Positions 59,998 through 64,000 of a stretch of 64,000 nt of DNA are shown one piece after another. Each line of letters begins with the position of its first letter. Position 1 is the first letter of the stretch. The notes beneath the pieces were generated by a model. It saw only the letters and a list, made by a program, of their open reading frames with translations, made no database searches and was not told the DNA's origin. A program made the position numbers and the translations under genes. This stretch comes from Flavobacterium anhuiense (GTDB taxonomy: Bacteria > Bacteroidota > Bacteroidia > Flavobacteriales > Flavobacteriaceae): assembly GCF_900101855.1 (NCBI RefSeq), contig NZ_FMVC01000007.1, forward strand, positions 328,345 through 392,344, written 5' to 3'.

Positions 59998-60936
59998 GTG
60001 AAACACACCAAAACACAATCTTTAAGAACAATTACCTTGAGTTTTCTCCTTTTTTCTGGATTATTTTCGATAAGGGCCCAAAATCAAACTATACCGCTTT
60101 GGAACAAAATCCCTGATGAAATAAAAGCAACCGATTACAAAGAAAAAGAAATCTTAAAAGACGGAAAATTGCAGAGTACGAGCCAAGTTTCTGTACCCAC
60201 TTTGAGTATTTTTATTCCGAAAGAAGTAAAGCCAAATCAAACTGCTGTTGTAATTTGTCCGGGAGGCGGTTACACGCATTTAGCATTTGAAAAAGAAGGA
60301 ACAAAAGTGGCAGAATGGTTCAATAGTATTGGAATTGCCGCTTTTGTTTTGAAATATAGAATGCCAACTGATCTCACTATGAAAAATAAAAGTGTAGGAC
60401 CACTGCAAGATGCTCAGGAGGCTATTCGTTACGTGAGACAAAATGTAGCAAAATGGAATATTGATCCCAACAAAATTGGAATTTTAGGTTTTTCCGCGGG
60501 AGGTCATTTGGCTTCGACTGCTTCAACTCATTATGATGATAAAGTGTATGAATCGGCATACAAAGTAAGTGCGCGTCCTGATTTTTCTCTTTTGATTTAT
60601 CCTGTAATCTCAATGGAAAACGAAATCACGCATAAAGGCTCTCAAACCAATTTGCTTGGAAATAATCCTTCAAAAGAGTTAATAGATTCTTTTTCGAACG
60701 AAAAGAAAGTCACTTCTAAAACCCCGCCCACTCTCTTAATTCATGCTACAGATGATACAGTCGTAATTCCAGAAAACAGTATCAATTATTATTTGGCATT
60801 AAAGAAAAATGGCGTTTCAGCCGAGATGCATGTATATGAAAAAGGTGGCCACGGATTTGGATTGGGAGTTGCTGATACTAGTAAATTTTGGACTAGAGAT
60901 TGCGAAGAATGGCTTAAATCAAACGGATATAATTAA
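59998..60936 (+). CDS. Secreted alpha/beta hydrolase, acetylesterase-like
   Basis: This 312-aa protein starts at a GTG codon; an in-frame stop 15 bases upstream and a signal peptide right after (FLLFSGLFSIRAQN) fix this start. Esterase motifs: VVICPGGGYTHLAFEKEG (oxyanion), GILGFSAGGHLASTAST (nucleophile Ser near 165), TPPTLLIHATDDTVV (Asp) and KGGHGFGLG (His). It resembles BD-FAE/acetylxylan-esterase-like enzymes and probably removes acetyl groups from plant glycan oligomers in the periplasm. It is divergent from the uronate transporter; the shared operator suggests, but does not prove, co-regulation. A strong terminator follows. Confidence 0.87.
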   Translation: MKHTKTQSLRTITLSFLLFSGLFSIRAQNQTIPLWNKIPDEIKATDYKEKEILKDGKLQSTSQVSVPTLSIFIPKEVKPNQTAVVICPGGGYTHLAFEKEGTKVAEWFNSIGIAAFVLKYRMPTDLTMKNKSVGPLQDAQEAIRYVRQNVAKWNIDPNKIGILGFSAGGHLASTASTHYDDKVYESAYKVSARPDFSLLIYPVISMENEITHKGSQTNLLGNNPSKELIDSFSNEKKVTSKTPPTLLIHATDDTVVIPENSINYYLALKKNGVSAEMHVYEKGGHGFGLGVADTSKFWTRDCEEWLKSNGYN

Positions 60937-60942
60937 AAAAAT

Positions 60943-60976
60943 AAAGGCAAAACTTTTACAAGTTTTGCCTTTTATC
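60943..60976. terminator. Bidirectional terminator between convergent genes
   Basis: AAAGGCAAAACTT (60943-60955) pairs perfectly with AAGTTTTGCCTTT (60960-60972) around TTAC, with an A-run before and T-run after. It serves the hydrolase gene and possibly the convergent PepSY gene. Confidence 0.88.
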
Positions 60977-61019
60977 AAAAAAAAAACAAAAAGGAATTAA
61001 AAAACTAATTTTAATATGT

Positions 61020-62456
61020 TTAAACAGCAACTTCTTGTTCTGTTGTATTTTTCAATTTAGGAACGGAAATTGCTTTAGTTGCCACTTTTGATTTTGCAGC
61101 AGGTTTCTTTTTGCCAAATTTCTGTTTTCCCCACCAGATAATAAATCCTGTAATAGGCAAACTGGCAGAAATCAGACTAGCCAAAAATGCAATAATTTTC
61201 CCTGTAAGTCCAAGAACACTTCCTACGTGAATGTCATAATTCATACGTCTGATTTTGTCTGGAATATTGGCTTCAATATATTTTCCTGAAAAAGGGGTTT
61301 TAATCGAAATTTCTTTCAAAGTCTGCTGATCAAAACTATATCGGTCCATATTATAAAAGGTATGTCTCTGTTTATAAACAAAAGCACCGATCGGATCTGC
61401 AGGTTTCGCAGGAATACTGATCATAATTCCGGCTGCCTGAGGATTTTCTTTTTTTAGATTCATTAAAACTCTATCGGCTGTTGTAATATTAAATGCTGTT
61501 ACGTGGGTGGTATCAGATTTTGGAGATTCACGATTCTCAACCAAAGGTTTTCCTCCAGATGTTACCCAATATAAAGATTTGCTCCACCATCCGAAACTCC
61601 AAACTAAGCCTGTTACGGCAATAAAAAACAGAAAAATGCAGCTGTAAAAACCAAATACATTGTGCATGTCATAATTGACACGTTTAAAGCTGGCATCCCA
61701 TTTTATTTTAAAACTTTTGTCAATAATGGACTTAATCCATTTTGTGGGCCACCATAAAACAATACCTGAGATCAGCAAAACAACAAAGATTAAAACTGCA
61801 ACTCCTACAATGGGTCTCCCAATATCGTAAGGAAGCCATAAAGCACGATGTCCGTTTAAAATCCATCTGAAAAAATCTGGCGATTCTCCTCTAGTAAAAG
61901 TTTTTACATGTAATATATCTCCCGTATACGGATTCATGTAAACACTTATAAAAGTTCCTTGCCTTCTTCCGCCTTTACGCTTTTCGTCCTTTCCTTTTCC
62001 TTTTTCTTTTTCGTTGGACTGAGCTTTTAATTCTGATTTTACTTTTGCATTTTGATTATTAGCAACATCTTTTCTTGCTTTTTTATGCTCTCCTTTTTCC
62101 CCACGATTTCCCTTTTCACTCTCTTCTTTTTTCTCCACAAAATAACCAACAATAGCCGCTTCATCTTTTCCGCCAAAAGTCACGCTGGTTGCTTTTTTGT
62201 CTTTCATTTTTTTATCAGCAATCGAGACTAATTGCGAAGGCAGTAAAAATGCTTCTTCCTGAGGTTTTACAAAACGCCAATCTTCAATACAATCTTTTAT
62301 TTCATTTTCAAAAACATAAATACAGCCTGTAAGACTGACAATGACCACAATGATTCCAGATGCTAGACCAAGCCACAAATGCAGCCAAGCCATAATACGC
62401 TTAAAAAGCGACTTTTTACTTTTTTTCTTATTATTTGGTTTTGAAGAAGAAAACAT
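61020..62456 (-). CDS. PepSY-domain membrane protein (PepSY_TM family)
   Basis: This 478-aa protein has about four membrane helices: LWLGLASGIIVVIVSLTGCIYVF (about 27-49), VAVLIFVVLLISGIVLWW, GFYSCIFLFFIAVTGLVWSFGWW and a C-terminal IIAFLASLISASLPITGFIIWWG. PepSY-type periplasmic segments lie between them (FISVYMNPYTGDILHVKTF; HRALWLPYDIGRPIVG; RMNYDIHVGSVLG). Members beside TonB receptors are thought to act in siderophore or metal uptake, some as inner-membrane ferric reductases with conserved His residues (here HLWLGL, GHRALW, YDMHN, YDIHVG). Unusual is a lysine-rich, low-complexity insert at about residues 108-160. It follows the DUF4374 gene after a hairpin. Confidence 0.88.
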   Translation of the reverse strand: MFSSSKPNNKKKSKKSLFKRIMAWLHLWLGLASGIIVVIVSLTGCIYVFENEIKDCIEDWRFVKPQEEAFLLPSQLVSIADKKMKDKKATSVTFGGKDEAAIVGYFVEKKEESEKGNRGEKGEHKKARKDVANNQNAKVKSELKAQSNEKEKGKGKDEKRKGGRRQGTFISVYMNPYTGDILHVKTFTRGESPDFFRWILNGHRALWLPYDIGRPIVGVAVLIFVVLLISGIVLWWPTKWIKSIIDKSFKIKWDASFKRVNYDMHNVFGFYSCIFLFFIAVTGLVWSFGWWSKSLYWVTSGGKPLVENRESPKSDTTHVTAFNITTADRVLMNLKKENPQAAGIMISIPAKPADPIGAFVYKQRHTFYNMDRYSFDQQTLKEISIKTPFSGKYIEANIPDKIRRMNYDIHVGSVLGLTGKIIAFLASLISASLPITGFIIWWGKQKFGKKKPAAKSKVATKAISVPKLKNTTEQEVAV

Positions 62457-62479
62457 AATTGGATAGATAAATAGGATAA

Positions 62480-62520
62480 ATAAAAAAACCGCAAGTACTC
62501 ATAAAAAAGCACTTACGGTA
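62480..62520 (-). terminator. Weak terminator-like hairpin after the DUF4374 gene
   Basis: ACCGCAAGTAC and GCACTTACGGT pair imperfectly (about 62488-62498 and 62509-62519), with an A-run at 62481-62487 that is a U-tract on the minus strand. It may reduce read-through into the PepSY gene. Confidence 0.5.
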
Positions 62521-62528
62521 AAAAAATA

Positions 62529-63761
62529 TTAGTATTTTAATTTTTGGATTGCAGTAATTTGTCCGCCTTCAACTTTCATACCTTTTGTCGCAACGGCAGT
62601 TGTACCGTTGATTGAGTAAATCCAGTTTCCGTCAGGAGTATTGATACCTACAATTGCAGAACTTCCATCTTCTGAAGTAATATTATAACGGCTAGTTACA
62701 GAAGTCAATGTTGCAGGCGCATTAGTCACCCATGTAAAAGTTTGGTTGTAAACATCGGCAATTGCCATTTTAACTGCACCATTGTTTTTACCCACATTTC
62801 CATACATTAACAATAAGAATTTACCTTTCGAAATATAAGTGGTAGAAGAAATTTTATATCCACCAGATTTTTCCTGAACGTTAAAGAAATAAGATTTGTC
62901 AAATTCTGTAGTTCCTTTTTTGATTCTCACAATCGCAGAAGGTTTTGTAGAAGTCATCACAGCGTTGCTAGTAGCAATTGCTCCAGAGAAACCGTAGGCA
63001 TCTCCATTTTCGTCTTGGAATAATCCGTTTGTGAAATAAGCCCCTAAATAACTGGTACGGTTATCTTTGATTACTTTTTCTAATTTCAATTCTGGATAAT
63101 TGTAAACCGCAACCCATGTACTATCTGGATTTGCAGTACCAAAATTGTCTACTCCGTCTCCTTTGATACTCATATAAGGCATATACACTTTATCTCCCAC
63201 CTGCGTCGCCCAAGTAAAGAAAGCTCTTTCTCCGTTTCCAGCCAATTTTTTAGTGTCTTGCTGTGCTTCGCCAGTAATAAGCGATTTTTCAGCATCGATT
63301 TTGTACATAGAAGCGATAGAGGCACCACTCCTTGGAACTTTAATAGTCAAGATATCTTTGTTTACAGCAGCAAATACGTGTACTGTTTCTGCTTGGAAAT
63401 CAGATTTTTTAACCAATTTTCCTTCAGCATTTAAATTATAAGTTGTTACAGCTCCAGGATTTCCTTGCCCGTAAAGCAAACTAAAGAAGTTATTTTGCGC
63501 TGTAATGTAATAACGATATGTTCCATCCTGCTCCAATCCGTTTCCTGTGGTGGTAATAGAACCTGTAGACACATCATCTGCAGTTAATAAATAATCTGCA
63601 ATTCCCGCTGCTCCAGTTGTTGCAGTAATAATATATTTCGTTTTTCCTGTATCAGTTCCGCCGCCAGTTTCTCCTCCTGATTCATCTGAATCACTGCTGC
63701 AAGAAAAAGCTGTAAAGGCTAAAACCGCTGATAATAAAGCTAATGTTGTACTTTTTTTCAT
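62529..63761 (-). CDS. DUF4374-family lipoprotein
   Basis: This 410-aa protein has a lipoprotein signal (VLAFTAFSCSSD, Cys about 21), followed by a Gly/Ser-rich linker (DESGGETGGGTDTGKT). The body has repeated beta-propeller-like strands (YIITATTGAAGIADYLLTADDVSTGSI, FTWATQVGDKVYMPYMSIKGDG, TSTKPSAIVRIKKGTTEFDKSYFFNV), as in DUF4374. This family is typically encoded with a TonB-dependent siderophore receptor and a PepSY protein, as here, and may bind the siderophore or act as an accessory; its biochemical role is not shown. It follows the receptor gene by 26 bases, so it is co-transcribed. Confidence 0.85.
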   Translation of the reverse strand: MKKSTTLALLSAVLAFTAFSCSSDSDESGGETGGGTDTGKTKYIITATTGAAGIADYLLTADDVSTGSITTTGNGLEQDGTYRYYITAQNNFFSLLYGQGNPGAVTTYNLNAEGKLVKKSDFQAETVHVFAAVNKDILTIKVPRSGASIASMYKIDAEKSLITGEAQQDTKKLAGNGERAFFTWATQVGDKVYMPYMSIKGDGVDNFGTANPDSTWVAVYNYPELKLEKVIKDNRTSYLGAYFTNGLFQDENGDAYGFSGAIATSNAVMTSTKPSAIVRIKKGTTEFDKSYFFNVQEKSGGYKISSTTYISKGKFLLLMYGNVGKNNGAVKMAIADVYNQTFTWVTNAPATLTSVTSRYNITSEDGSSAIVGINTPDGNWIYSINGTTAVATKGMKVEGGQITAIQKLKY

Positions 63762-63787
63762 TGTATTATGGTGTTTGTATTAAAAAT

Positions 63788-64000
63788 TTAATTATTTGAT
63801 TTGCTGAAATAATATCTCAACTTTATGTAAAAAGCTCTACTTGGCTTTTGTAATGAGAAATTGTCATAAAGCTTGTTGTCAAGAAAGTTTTTGCATTCAA
63901 AAGCAATATTGTATTTCCCATTTGCCATGGTATAAACAGCATTTAAATCGTGGCTGAACTGCTGCGGAATTTCTAGTTTACTGTCCTTACTTCCCATACT
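63788..64000 (-). CDS. TonB-dependent receptor, C-terminal end only
   Basis: The last 70 or so residues of a beta-barrel are visible and the frame is open to the right edge. Strand patterns HDLNAVYTMANGKYNIAFECKNFLDNKLYDNFSLQKPSRAFYIKLRYYFSKSNN match the final strands of TonB-dependent siderophore-type receptors, with the usual N-FLDNKLYDNF and PGR-like PSRAFYIKLRYYF endings. The N-terminus, plug and ligand cannot be seen. Its operon position before a DUF4374 and a PepSY gene supports iron-siderophore or other metal-complex uptake across the outer membrane. Confidence 0.8.
   Translation of the reverse strand, partial: SMGSKDSKLEIPQQFSHDLNAVYTMANGKYNIAFECKNFLDNKLYDNFSLQKPSRAFYIKLRYYFSKSNN

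Overview
The window is AT-rich Bacteroidota DNA, most likely from a plant- or soil-associated Flavobacterium. Evidence: two SusC/SusD pairs, a hybrid two-component sensor with an AraC output domain, several promoters of the TTTG-N19/20-TAnnTTTG type, a Hc1-like mini-histone, and gaps filled with the word-like imperfect repeats seen in flavobacteria. The dominant theme is breakdown of pectin and related plant cell-wall glycans and catabolism of the released sugars.

Layout. (1) 1-11.8 kb, minus strand: a small polysaccharide utilization locus. A SusE-like lipoprotein, SusC, SusD and a GH30 glycoside hydrolase (cut by the left edge) are transcribed in that order, with the hybrid sensor/regulator gene just upstream. 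(2) 11.9-22.6 kb: a complete L-rhamnose block. rhaT and the aldolase/dehydrogenase fusion, the isomerase, the kinase, and lutABC (L-lactate to pyruvate) lie on the minus strand, with a divergent GntR-type regulator. (3) 22.6-31.4 kb: a mixed accessory stretch with a serine hydrolase, a LuxR-type regulator, the mini-histone, two unrecognised small proteins, a soluble histidine kinase, a truncated secreted-protein gene that reads antisense into the kinase 3' end, a 1.4-kb gene-poor repeat-rich gap, and a DUF1254 lipoprotein. (4) 31.4-48.2 kb, minus strand: the pectin locus. GH28, SusC, SusD, an esterase-like hydrolase, DUF4861, GH105, GH43, a PL10-CE8 fusion, a second GH28 and a CE12-type rhamnogalacturonan acetylesterase follow each other, with repeat-rich gaps between the later genes. 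(5) 48.4-60.9 kb: a LacI-type regulator and the uronate block (MFS transporter, kduI, kduD, uxaC, kdgK, eda, uxaB, uxaA), plus a divergent esterase-like hydrolase. (6) 61-64 kb, minus strand: a PepSY membrane protein, a DUF4374 lipoprotein and the C-terminus of a TonB-dependent receptor, a probable siderophore or metal uptake locus.

How it works together. Surface and periplasmic enzymes de-esterify, cleave and trim pectin. SusCD imports oligomers, GH105 and GH28 release monomers, and the MFS carrier and RhaT take these into the cytoplasm. Galacturonate (UxaC-UxaB-UxaA) and unsaturated uronate (KduI-KduD) converge on KDG, then KdgK and Eda give pyruvate and glyceraldehyde-3-phosphate. Rhamnose gives dihydroxyacetone phosphate and L-lactaldehyde, then L-lactate, which LutABC oxidises to pyruvate.

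The most informative non-coding signal is a palindromic operator, TGTAATCGATTRCA. It directly abuts the -7 element of three promoters (GH28/pectin locus, kduI, MFS transporter), and a weaker copy precedes the LacI gene. This predicts one LacI regulon joining extracellular pectin attack to cytoplasmic uronate catabolism. Other notable points are a gene-truncating junction near 28.2 kb, several MITE-like or REP-like intergenic repeat families, and start-site corrections forced by terminators, operators and repeats. I saw no tRNA, rRNA, CRISPR array, transposase or prophage genes.
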